The notes beneath the pieces are model-generated. The model did no database searches, was not told the origin of the DNA, and saw only the letters and a list, made by a program, of their open reading frames with translations. From NCBI GenBank assembly GCA_025359445.1, contig JANYGB010000038.1, forward strand, positions 27,082-91,081: DNA of 64,000 nt. Direction: 5' to 3'. A program made the translations under genes and the position numbers. This document shows positions 29,012 to 36,625 of the stretch, piece by piece; the stretch's first letter is position 1; every line of letters begins with the position of its first letter. The stretch is from Sphingomonadaceae bacterium (GTDB lineage Bacteria; Pseudomonadota; Alphaproteobacteria; Sphingomonadales; Sphingomonadaceae).

Positions 29012-29045
29012 AAGACGAGAACCCCGCGGCTGTTCAGTGCGGGGG
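29012..29045 (-). terminator. Terminator-like hairpin upstream of rpsU
   Basis: On the minus strand a stem CCCCGC/GCGGGG (arms at 29039-29044 and 29022-29027, 11-base loop) is followed by TTCTCGTCTTTTT. It could end the RNA candidate at 29134-29222 or attenuate rpsU. The loop is long, so confidence is moderate. Confidence 0.45.
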
Positions 29046-29133
29046 AGCACCTTTTAATCCAAAAATGTAAAACGCACCCGAATCCAACAGGAACGGATCG
29101 AACCGGCGGGCGGCTAACAGGAAACGAAGTGCA

Positions 29134-29222
29134 TGGCAACCCTGCGAAGGCTCGCAATGTGGCAAATTTGCCGCGTTCCTTCCGGCTTGCTGGACCCGCC
29201 TCGCTGACCTAATGCGGCAACC
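29134..29222 (-). ncRNA. Candidate structured RNA with an SRP-RNA-like hairpin
   Basis: Minus-strand region that folds well by eye. An outer helix GCGAGGC pairs with GCCUUCGC (one bulge), an inner helix GGCGGGU pairs with AUUUGCC, and the tip is CC / internal loop / CC-GGAA-GG / internal loop / GG. The GGAA tetraloop closed by CC/GG, together with an upstream GGUCAG, recalls domain IV of the signal recognition particle RNA. However, the canonical asymmetric loop (CAGG/AGCA) is not present as expected. It may be a divergent ffs gene, another small RNA, or a leader of rpsU. Confidence 0.4.
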
Positions 29223-29624
29223 GTGAACCCGCCGTCTTTCTTTGCCGCATCGCTTTATGTCATCCTTGGGGGCGGCATAGGGGCATGGCTGCGCTATGCC
29301 AGCGGAATATTGATTTTCCGCAGTCTCGGCCCGGCAAGCCAATTCCCTTGGGCTACGCTGAGCGTCAATGTGCTGGGCAGCCTCGCCATGGGCCTGCTCG
29401 CCGGGTGGCTCGCCCGCCATGGCAGCCACGGCGAAGGCTGGCGTTTGCTGCTTGGCGTTGGCTTCCTCGGCGGCTTCACCACCTTTTCCGCGTTCAGCCT
29501 TGAGCTGGCGCTGATGGTGGAGCGCGGTGCGCTGGCTACTGCGGCGTTTTATGCGGCCGCATCGGTACTGGCAGGAGTCGCGGCACTGTTCGCCGGGCTG
29601 GCAATCATGCGGGTGTCTACGTGA
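29223..29624 (+). CDS. crcB: Fluoride exporter CrcB/Fluc
   Basis: Small membrane channel that exports fluoride, 133 residues with four membrane helices. Conserved features: GGGIGAWLRY in helix 1, TLSVNVLGSLAMG in helix 2, and GFLGGFTTFSAFSLE in helix 3. The start is GTG 29223. No fluoride riboswitch was seen upstream. The stop overlaps the next gene (GTGA at 29621-29624), and this gene heads a six-gene overlapping run. Confidence 0.92.
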   Translation: MNPPSFFAASLYVILGGGIGAWLRYASGILIFRSLGPASQFPWATLSVNVLGSLAMGLLAGWLARHGSHGEGWRLLLGVGFLGGFTTFSAFSLELALMVERGALATAAFYAAASVLAGVAALFAGLAIMRVST

Positions 29625-30829
29625 GCGAGATTGTCCGCCAATTCACCGTCGGGCCAGACGACGATGGGGTGCGGCTGGACCGCTGGTTTAAACGCAACCT
29701 CCCCGAAATCGGCTTTGCCACGATCAGCCGCTGGGCCCGGACCGGGCAGATCCGGGTTGACGGCAAGCGGGCAGATCCGGCTGACCGGCTGGTTGCTGGC
29801 CAGATGCTGCGCGTGCCCCCTGGCGGCGATGCACCCGCCATCAAGGGCCAACGTCTGCGCCGGCCGCTCACCCCGGAGCAGTGCGAACTGGCGCTCGACA
29901 TGGTGATTCGCACCACCCCCAGCGCTTTCGTGCTCAACAAGCCGCCGGGGCTCGCGACGCAAGGCGGTAGCGGCACCTTCGAACATATCGACGGGCTGCT
30001 CGATGCACTGGCGCAGGAAAGTGATCCGCGCCCGCGGTTGGTTCACCGGCTCGACAAGGATACCAGCGGCGTGCTGCTGATCGCGCGCACCCCGGGCAGC
30101 GCGGCGGCGTTTTCAAAGCACTTCTCTGGCCGCTCGGCGCGCAAGGTTTATTGGGCGCTGGTGATCGGCGTACCCGCGATCGAGGACGGGCTGATCGAAC
30201 TGCCGCTGGGCAAGCAGCCCGGCAGCGGCGGCGAGAAGATGATGGTCGATGAAAGCGAGCACGGGCAAAGCGCGCGCACCCGCTACCGGGTGATCGACCA
30301 CGCCGGCAACCGCGCCTCGTGGGTCGAATTGCAGCCGATGACCGGGCGCACGCACCAGCTGCGCGTCCACATGGCGGCGATCGGCCATCCCATCGTGGGT
30401 GACGGCAAATACGGCGGGCCCGACGCGTTTTTGTCGGGCACAATCAGCCGCAAGATGCACCTCCATGCGCGGCGGCTGGTGATCCCCGCGCCCGGCGGTG
30501 ACAGCATCGACGTGACCGCCGACCTGCCCGATCATTTCGCGTCGAGCATGGTCAGCCTGGGATTCGACGAGGCTGACGGCGTGATCGAGCTCAAGGCAAA
30601 GGCGCCGCCGACCAAGGAAGTGCAGAAGGCCGAGGCCAGGGCTCACGCCAAGCAATACCGCAAGGAACGCCGCGGCGAGCGCCGCTCACGCTCGGATGCC
30701 CCGGCGGGCGAGCGGCGCTCGCGCACTGACGCGCCAACGCGTCCCGCCAAGAGCCGCGGCCCGACCAAGGGCAAAGGCTCACCCAAGCCGGTCAAACCGG
30801 GCAAACCCGGTAAGCCGGTGGGGCGCTGA
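29621..30829 (+). CDS. RluA-family 23S rRNA pseudouridine synthase (RluC-like)
   Basis: Probable rRNA pseudouridine synthase, 402 residues. N-terminal S4-like RNA-binding domain (VRLDRWFKRNLPEIGF, DGKRADPADRLVAGQ) and the RluA catalytic core with HRLDKDTSGVLLIART, whose Asp is catalytic, and GRTHQLRVHMAAIGHPIVGD. The C-terminal ~65 residues are a very basic, Ser/Pro/Lys-rich tail not needed for the fold. GTG start overlapping crcB. A second RluA-family gene (RluD-like) is at 61662-62612. Confidence 0.92.
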   Translation: MSEIVRQFTVGPDDDGVRLDRWFKRNLPEIGFATISRWARTGQIRVDGKRADPADRLVAGQMLRVPPGGDAPAIKGQRLRRPLTPEQCELALDMVIRTTPSAFVLNKPPGLATQGGSGTFEHIDGLLDALAQESDPRPRLVHRLDKDTSGVLLIARTPGSAAAFSKHFSGRSARKVYWALVIGVPAIEDGLIELPLGKQPGSGGEKMMVDESEHGQSARTRYRVIDHAGNRASWVELQPMTGRTHQLRVHMAAIGHPIVGDGKYGGPDAFLSGTISRKMHLHARRLVIPAPGGDSIDVTADLPDHFASSMVSLGFDEADGVIELKAKAPPTKEVQKAEARAHAKQYRKERRGERRSRSDAPAGERRSRTDAPTRPAKSRGPTKGKGSPKPVKPGKPGKPVGR

Positions 30830-31431
30830 TGTATCCCGCGCAGTCCTTCCGCAATCCCGACCGCGCGCTGCTTGAAACAATGGTCGAGGAGATCGGCTTC
30901 GGCATGGTCTTTGCGCAGGCCCCCGATGGGCCGCGCGTGGCGCATGTACCCTTGCTGTGGACGGGCGACGGCGCGGTGCAGTTTCACCTCGCGCGCGGTA
31001 ATGCGCTGACCAAGCACCTCGATGGCATGACCGTGCTGGCGGTAATCAACGGCCCCGATGGCTACGTCAGCCCGCGCTGGTACGCCGATCCCGAGCAGGT
31101 CCCGACTTGGAACTACGTCGCGCTGGAGCTTGAAGGCCGGGTCCAGCGGTTGGATGCCGAACGGCTGCTCGGTCAGATCACCGCGCTGTCGGACAAGCAT
31201 GAGGCACGCATCGCAGCGGGCCAGCCGTGGACGATGGACAAGCTGCCCGAGGCCAAGAGCCGCGCGCTGCAATCCGCCATTGTCGGGTTCGAGCTTGAGG
31301 TGATTGCCTGGCGCGAAACGATCAAGCTCAGCCAGAACAAGCCGGCGGATGAGCGCGAACGCGTTGCGGCCGGGTTGGAAAGCGAAGGCGCTGCCGGGAT
31401 TGCCGCCTTGATGCGCAGCTTCGCCCCATGA
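30829..31431 (+). CDS. FMN-binding PaiB-like protein
   Basis: 200 residues of the FMN-binding negative transcriptional regulator (PaiB) family, a flavin-reductase-like split barrel. Typical segments: N-terminal MYPAQSFRNPDRALLETMVEE, HVPLLW, HLARGNALTKHL, YVSPRWYADPEQVPTWNYVALELEG. The ATG shares a base with the preceding stop (TGATG). The family name reflects a Bacillus protease regulator; the biochemical role here is not known. Confidence 0.9.
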   Translation: MYPAQSFRNPDRALLETMVEEIGFGMVFAQAPDGPRVAHVPLLWTGDGAVQFHLARGNALTKHLDGMTVLAVINGPDGYVSPRWYADPEQVPTWNYVALELEGRVQRLDAERLLGQITALSDKHEARIAAGQPWTMDKLPEAKSRALQSAIVGFELEVIAWRETIKLSQNKPADERERVAAGLESEGAAGIAALMRSFAP

Positions 31432-32081
31432 CGGTGCGGCTGGCGCTGTTCGATTGCGACGGGACGCTGGTCGATGGGCAAGCCGGGGTGTGCAATGCCA
31501 TGGACGCGGCTTTTGCCGACGTGGGCCTGCCCGCGCCTGACCGGCATCTGGTTCGCCGGATTGTCGGGCTGAGCTTGCCGCAAGCGATTCGCCAGTTGGC
31601 CCCAGATGCGGGCGCAAGTGTGTGCGCTGCGGTTGATACTGCTTACCGCGAGCAGTTCCGCGCGGCCCGCGAAAGTGGCTCACTGGTTGAACCGTTGTAC
31701 GATGGCATTACCGAACTGGTCGCCACCCTACGCGCTGCCGGATGGACGCTGGGGGTCGCCACCGGCAAAAGCCAGCGCGGCCTGACGCATTGCCTTGCCA
31801 TGCATGGACTCACGGCGCATTTCGCAACATTCCAGACCGCCGACAACCACCCGTCCAAGCCGCATCCGGCGATGGTGCTGGCTGCGCTCGCGGAAACCGG
31901 CGCCGAACCTGACCAGTGTGTCATGATTGGCGATACCGTATTTGACATCGCGATGGCGCGCGCTGCCGACGTGCGTGCGCTGGGGGTCAACTGGGGTTAC
32001 CATACTGCCGCAGAACTGATCGAGGCCGGGGCTGAGGCGGTGGCTTTGGATCCCGCCCAACTGAAGGAGTTGATCGGATGA
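31428..32081 (+). CDS. HAD-superfamily phosphatase (Gph-like, subfamily IA)
   Basis: 217-residue haloacid-dehalogenase hydrolase. Motif I FDCDGTLVDG with catalytic Asp9 and Asp11, an all-alpha cap, motif II GVATGKS, motif III Lys in HPSKPHPAM, motif IV MIGDTVFDIAMA. Resembles phosphoglycolate phosphatases, but the substrate cannot be assigned. ATGA overlaps at both ends show tight coupling with its neighbours. Confidence 0.92.
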   Translation: MTVRLALFDCDGTLVDGQAGVCNAMDAAFADVGLPAPDRHLVRRIVGLSLPQAIRQLAPDAGASVCAAVDTAYREQFRAARESGSLVEPLYDGITELVATLRAAGWTLGVATGKSQRGLTHCLAMHGLTAHFATFQTADNHPSKPHPAMVLAALAETGAEPDQCVMIGDTVFDIAMARAADVRALGVNWGYHTAAELIEAGAEAVALDPAQLKELIG

Positions 32082-32293
32082 ACGACAACGACAGCATTGC
32101 CATGCAGCGTTTTGTGATGCTCAACCTGGTCCGTCTCTCGGCGACCGCCTTGACCGTGGTTGGTTTGCTAATCGTGGCCGGCAAGATCGATATACCCAAA
32201 CCCGCCGGAGTGGCATTCGCGGTGTTTGGTCTGCTCGAACTGCTGCTCTTGCCCCCGTTCCTCGCGCGCAAGTGGAAGTCACCGGGTTCATGA
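32078..32293 (+). CDS. Small two-helix membrane protein
   Basis: 71 residues with two predicted membrane helices (LVRLSATALTVVGLLIVAG and VAFAVFGLLELLLLPPFLA) and short charged ends. The start overlaps the HAD gene and the stop overlaps the ATP12 gene (ATGA both times), so it is very probably translated. Function unknown; proteins like this are commonly seen next to ATP12 in sphingomonads (recollection). Confidence 0.78.
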   Translation: MNDNDSIAMQRFVMLNLVRLSATALTVVGLLIVAGKIDIPKPAGVAFAVFGLLELLLLPPFLARKWKSPGS

Positions 32294-32985
32294 AGCGGTT
32301 TTGGACGGAGGCGACGGTCGCGCCGTTTGGCACCGGCTGGCAGGTGCTGCTCGATGGGCGTGCGGTTAAAACGCAGACGGGAAGCGTGCAAATTGTGCCG
32401 AGCCAGCCGCTTGCCGCAGCCATGGCTGCCGAATGGGCGGCGCAAGGGGCTACGGTAGACCCGGCCAGCTTGCCGCTGCGTGATCTGGCCGACTATGCGA
32501 TCGACGTGATCGCACCTGGCCGCACCGCAGCAACCGCGCAGTTGCTGGGCTACGCCGAGACAGACACGCTGTGCTACCGTGCTGAGCCTGACGAACCCCT
32601 TCATGCCCGTCAGCTGGCGTTGTGGGAGCCGCTGTTGAGCGCTGCCGAAGCCCGCTGGGACATTCATTTTGAGCGCGTCAGCGGTGTCATTCACCGGCCG
32701 CAAAGCGCGGCGACCTTGGCGCGGCTGGAGCGCGTGCTTTCGGCGCACGACGATTTTACTTTAGCGGCGCTGACCACGCTCAGCGCACTGGCGGCATCGC
32801 TGACGATCGCGCTCGCTGCGCTGGAAGAAAGTGCCGACCCGGGCCAGCTTTGGAACGCCGCAAACCTTGAGGAAGACTGGCAGATCGAACTGTGGGGTGC
32901 CGACGCCGAAGCCGCCGAGCGCCGCGCCTTGCGCCTCGGTGCGTTCAAGGCCGCGCAACGTTTTGCCGAACTTGTGCGGACTTAA
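32290..32985 (+). CDS. ATP12 family F1-ATPase assembly chaperone
   Basis: 231 residues. In mitochondria ATP12 binds the F1 alpha subunit before assembly; alphaproteobacteria keep the family. Signature elements: N-terminal RFWTEATV, PLRDLADYAIDVI, LGYAETDTLCYRAE, and LWNAANLEEDWQIELWGAD. Start ATG 32290 overlaps the stop of the small membrane protein. Convergent with the Mla lipoprotein gene; the two stop codons overlap at 32982-32985. Confidence 0.9.
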   Translation: MKRFWTEATVAPFGTGWQVLLDGRAVKTQTGSVQIVPSQPLAAAMAAEWAAQGATVDPASLPLRDLADYAIDVIAPGRTAATAQLLGYAETDTLCYRAEPDEPLHARQLALWEPLLSAAEARWDIHFERVSGVIHRPQSAATLARLERVLSAHDDFTLAALTTLSALAASLTIALAALEESADPGQLWNAANLEEDWQIELWGADAEAAERRALRLGAFKAAQRFAELVRT

Positions 32986-33605
32986 CCGACGACCCAGACA
33001 GCAACCTGGCCCGCGACATCGTTGGCCGCCCGATTGAGCGCCGGCCCGATGAATTCGGGCTTGGCCTGAATACCAGGAACCACGCTTTCGAACCGCTTGG
33101 TCATCACCGCGCCGCCCGTACTGCTGCGGATCGCTTCGAAGCGCACCACCACCGAACTGGTCCGCACATCATAACCCATGTCGATCAGCCGGCCCGAGAC
33201 CCGCACGCCGGTGTTCGCCGCGGCCTGACTGTCTTCGAGGACCAGCGCATTGGTCTTGCTCCGCAGTGTTTCGGCGAGCAACGCCCGAAATAACCGAGCA
33301 GGGCGTTCGACCCAGGCCGCGCCCTTGACGTAAGCGATGTTGGTGTCGTCGACCTGGACCGGCACCCGCACCACGGCGAGCCGCTGGTCGGTTTCGGGTT
33401 CCATCACCATGATCGCGGTTTTGGGATCGCCGCTGGTCACCGTGCCCGCCGGGATTGCGGTGGCCGCAGTCAGGGTGAGCAAGGTTGGCGGCGGCTTCCC
33501 GCCCAGGCTGAGACAGCCCGGCAAGGTCAGCGTGAGGGCGAGCGCCAAGCACACTGGCGGCATCTTGAATGAGCGGAAGTGGCGCATCGCGGAGGTCCCT
33601 GTCAT
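32982..33605 (-). CDS. ABC-type transport auxiliary lipoprotein (PqiC/YmbA-like)
   Basis: About 207 residues with a lipoprotein signal ending in the lipobox LPGC around residue 30. The body fits the ABC transport auxiliary component family: VMEPETDQRLAVVRVPVQVDDTNIAYVKGAAWVERPARLFRALL. ATGA overlap with mlaD. It is the outer-membrane-side partner of the MCE system, as PqiC is for PqiB, and takes the place where an MlaC-like carrier might be expected. An internal Met at 33587 is an alternative start. Confidence 0.88.
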   Translation of the reverse strand: MTGTSAMRHFRSFKMPPVCLALALTLTLPGCLSLGGKPPPTLLTLTAATAIPAGTVTSGDPKTAIMVMEPETDQRLAVVRVPVQVDDTNIAYVKGAAWVERPARLFRALLAETLRSKTNALVLEDSQAAANTGVRVSGRLIDMGYDVRTSSVVVRFEAIRSSTGGAVMTKRFESVVPGIQAKPEFIGPALNRAANDVAGQVAVWVVG

Positions 33606-34561
33606 GGCTTGTAATCCGGCAATTGCTGCCCGCCGAGCAGCCCTTTGGCGCCCTGCTCGTTAAGCTTTTCGGTCATTCCGCGCAGCGCCTTGGTCGTCGC
33701 GCGCAGATCGCGGATTGCGGCCTCGGCCTCGGGCAGGGTCTGTTCGCTGAGCCGCTTCGCTCCGGGGCGCATATCGCCAAGCAGTCCGTCAAGCTGGGTC
33801 GAAGCCCGGTCGATCGATTTGAGCGAATTGTTGAACTGCCCGACCATCGGCTTGATATCCTCGTTCATCATCCGGTCGGTCGAACCGGCGATTTGTTGAA
33901 AGCCGGCCAGTGCGCCGCGCGCTTCGACCAGCGTGCCCTGCAATTCCTGCAAGGTCCTGCGCATTTCGGGCGAGGCATCCGCGAGGCCATTGGTCAGCCG
34001 ATCGGTATTGGCGAGAATGTTCTGGATGGAAGCCTGGTTCTTGTCCGAAAGCACTTCCGTGAAGCGCTCGGTCAAGGTCGCCAGCCGCTCAAGCAGCACT
34101 GGCGCACTGTTGAGCAATTCGCCCAAGCCCCCGCGCTTGGTCGGGATCACCGGCACGCCTTCAGGGCACGACGCACGGCGGTCCTGCGTCCCGCAGGTAA
34201 TCAGCGGCGCGTCCTTGCTCGCCCCTTCAAGCTGGATGTTCGACACGCCAGTAAAGCTGCCCTGCATGGTTGCCGTGGTGCCGACGCGGATCGCCACTTC
34301 CTTGTCCACTGCAATCCGCACCCGTACGTAACTGGGGTCTTTATCCCACAACTCGATCTGCTTAACTTGGCCGACCGGCACACCGGAAAATGTCACTGAC
34401 GAGCCTTTGGCGAGGCCATCGACCGATTGCTTGAAGAAAATATCAAATTCGTGGCGACTGCCTTCGCCCAGCCGGGCCATCCACACTATGGCCACGGCCA
34501 GCAGCGCCAGCAGCGCCAGCGAGACCACGCCTACCCAGACATTCTTGGCCCTGGTTTCCAT
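33602..34561 (-). CDS. mlaD: MlaD-type MCE-domain lipid transport protein
   Basis: 319 residues: one N-terminal membrane helix (VGVVSLALLALLAVAIVWMA), the MCE domain (FDIFFKQSVDGLAKGSSVTFSGVPVGQVKQI, then VRVGTTATMQGSFTGVSNIQLEG), and a long helical tail with heptad-like patterns, as in MCE proteins with a hydrophobic lipid tunnel. It is the periplasmic part of the Mla lipid transporter. It follows mlaF after six bases. Confidence 0.92.
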   Translation of the reverse strand: METRAKNVWVGVVSLALLALLAVAIVWMARLGEGSRHEFDIFFKQSVDGLAKGSSVTFSGVPVGQVKQIELWDKDPSYVRVRIAVDKEVAIRVGTTATMQGSFTGVSNIQLEGASKDAPLITCGTQDRRASCPEGVPVIPTKRGGLGELLNSAPVLLERLATLTERFTEVLSDKNQASIQNILANTDRLTNGLADASPEMRRTLQELQGTLVEARGALAGFQQIAGSTDRMMNEDIKPMVGQFNNSLKSIDRASTQLDGLLGDMRPGAKRLSEQTLPEAEAAIRDLRATTKALRGMTEKLNEQGAKGLLGGQQLPDYKP

Positions 34562-34567
34562 AGCCGC

Positions 34568-35401
34568 TTATGCCCCTGCTTTTCTGTTCTTGTCCATGGC
34601 CTTGGCCTTGGCGCGGCGTTGTGCCGACTGAGCTGCGCGGCCGCGCGGCCCGTTGAAATATTCCTGAATCCACGGGTGATCGAGCGCGAGCAGTTCGGGG
34701 ATCGTGCCGACCGCAATCACCCGCTTGTCGGCCAGCACCGCGACCCGGTCGCAAATCTCGTACAGCGTATCGAGATCGTGGGTGATCAGGAACACGGTGT
34801 GGCCCAACGTATCCTGCAATTCGCGGGTCAGCTCATCAAACGCCGCCGCTCCGATCGGGTCAAGCCCGGCGGTTGGCTCGTCAAGGAACAGCAGTTCGGG
34901 ATCGAGCGCCAGTGCGCGGGCGAGCCCGGCACGCTTGCGCATCCCGCCTGATAACTCGGAAGGATACTTATCGGCAGCATCTTCGGGCAGCCCGGCCAGC
35001 TTGATTTTGTAAAGCGCAATCTCGCGGCGCAGTTCGTCGCCGATCTCGGGATGAAACTCGCGCAGTGGGACTTCGATATTCTCTGCCACGGTGAGTGTCG
35101 AAAACAGCGCTCCGCCCTGAAATAGCACGCCCCAGCGGCTGCGCACGTCGATTTCATCGGGATCGCGTTCTTCGGAAACTTCGGCCCCGAGCACTTCGAT
35201 GTGGCCCTCGGTCGGCGGCTGGAGCCCGATGATCGAGCGGAGCAGCACCGATTTCCCGGTGCCCGAACCGCCCACAACGCCCAAAATCTCGCCCCGGCGC
35301 ACAACCAGATCGAGCCCGTCGTGGACGACGTGGCTGCCGAACACGTTCTTCAGTCCTTCGACGACAACCGCCGGTTCTTCGTGAGGTTCGGACGAATTCA
35401 T
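34568..35401 (-). CDS. mlaF: Mla-type ABC transporter ATP-binding protein
   Basis: About 277 residues. Walker A GGSGTGKS at residues 44-51, Q-loop in GVLFQGGALFSTLTV, signature ELSGGMRKRAGLARAL, Walker B LLFLDEPTAGLDP, switch His in ITHDLD. The Ala/Lys-rich tail (about 45 residues) is longer than usual. The ATG at 35401 overlaps the mlaE stop (ATGA), so it is chosen over the ATG six bases upstream. Confidence 0.94.
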   Translation of the reverse strand: MNSSEPHEEPAVVVEGLKNVFGSHVVHDGLDLVVRRGEILGVVGGSGTGKSVLLRSIIGLQPPTEGHIEVLGAEVSEERDPDEIDVRSRWGVLFQGGALFSTLTVAENIEVPLREFHPEIGDELRREIALYKIKLAGLPEDAADKYPSELSGGMRKRAGLARALALDPELLFLDEPTAGLDPIGAAAFDELTRELQDTLGHTVFLITHDLDTLYEICDRVAVLADKRVIAVGTIPELLALDHPWIQEYFNGPRGRAAQSAQRRAKAKAMDKNRKAGA

Positions 35402-36543
35402 CCCCAACCCACTTCGGTGAAGAACACCGCAAAAAAGGCATCAAGCACGATCACCGCGAAGATACCTTGCACCACCGCAATCGTGGTCCGAAGTCCAACC
35501 TCTTCTGAATTGCCTTGTACCTGCATGCCCTGATAGCAGCCTGCAAGCGCGATAATCAGGCCGAACAGCGGTGCCTTGATCAACCCCACCCAGATATCGT
35601 GCAGCGGCACCACTTCGCGGATCCGGATCAGGAAAGTGAAGAACGGAATGTCGAGCGCGAACATCGAAATGAACGCCCCGCCGATGATCGACAGCACGGC
35701 GGCGTAAAACCCGAGCAGCGGCATGATCAGCAGCGCAGCGACAATCCGCGGCACTACCAGGGCCTCCATCGGCGAAACACCGATGGTGCGCATCGCGTCG
35801 ATCTCTTCGGTCAGCTTCATCGTCCCGATCTGCGCGGCAAACGAGGAGCCCGAACGGCCAGCAAACATGATCGCGGTCATCAGGATGCCAAGCTCGCGCA
35901 TCGACAGCCGCCCGGTCAGGTTGACGGTATAAATCTCAGCCCCGAACTGGCGCAGTTGAACCGCGCCTTGCTGTGCAATCACGATCCCGATCAAAAAGCT
36001 CATCAGCCCGACGATCGGTAAGGCCCCGACCCCGCTGAGCTCGATCTGGCGAACCAGCGCAACGATGCGGAACCGGCGCGGGTGCGTGATCAGCGAGCCC
36101 ATCGCGATAATCAGCGCACCCAGGAAACCGACCAGCTTGGTCATGCCATCAAGATAACCAGTGACGAAACCGCCCAATTTCTGGACCGTTCGGTTTGGCC
36201 AGGCGCGATCTTCATCGCTGAGGGCGTCGGCCGACGTCTCGCCGTCCGGGTTCTCGTCAGTATCCTGGCCGCGCACCGCTGCGATCAGCCGCATCGCTTC
36301 TTCGCTGCCGCCGGTGATCTTGGCACCGCGTTCTTCGGAGAGCCGCACCACGATCCACGCCCCGACGGTATCGAAATCGTCCACTTTGCTCAGGTCGATC
36401 GCCTCAACCTGACCCTCGATCGCGCGCAGCCGGTCATCGATCCGGCCCACCGAGGATACGCACAAAGGCCCGCTCAGCGCGATGCTGATCGCTCCGTCGG
36501 CCCCGGTTTCGGCAATGAAGTCAGCCCATTCGCGCATCGGCAT
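35398..36543 (-). CDS. mlaE: MlaE-type permease with fused N-terminal STAS (MlaB-like) domain
   Basis: About 381 residues. The first ~100 are a STAS-like domain ([49 protein letters not shown]), the role played by separate MlaB in E. coli. The rest is the MlaE permease: [35 protein letters not shown], and [28 protein letters not shown], the EQ-loop-like coupling segment. Start taken at 36543 (MPMREW). Divergent from valS with an 82-base gap. Confidence 0.93.
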   Translation of the reverse strand: MPMREWADFIAETGADGAISIALSGPLCVSSVGRIDDRLRAIEGQVEAIDLSKVDDFDTVGAWIVVRLSEERGAKITGGSEEAMRLIAAVRGQDTDENPDGETSADALSDEDRAWPNRTVQKLGGFVTGYLDGMTKLVGFLGALIIAMGSLITHPRRFRIVALVRQIELSGVGALPIVGLMSFLIGIVIAQQGAVQLRQFGAEIYTVNLTGRLSMRELGILMTAIMFAGRSGSSFAAQIGTMKLTEEIDAMRTIGVSPMEALVVPRIVAALLIMPLLGFYAAVLSIIGGAFISMFALDIPFFTFLIRIREVVPLHDIWVGLIKAPLFGLIIALAGCYQGMQVQGNSEEVGLRTTIAVVQGIFAVIVLDAFFAVFFTEVGWG

Positions 36544-36625
36544 GCTGTTTGGGGTAAAATTGCGGCCCCGGCAAGGCTGGCGCAAGCTTGCATGGCCTTA
36601 CCGGCACTGGCAAAGGCCGCAAACG

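Noticed and set aside
29086..29105. GGTTCGATCC-like string on the minus strand resembling a tRNA T-arm
   Set aside because: The flanking bases do not form a five-pair stem and no acceptor, D or anticodon arm was found.
28989..29222. Fluoride riboswitch before crcB
   Set aside because: The consensus crcB-motif elements were not seen; the structure present reads from the minus strand.
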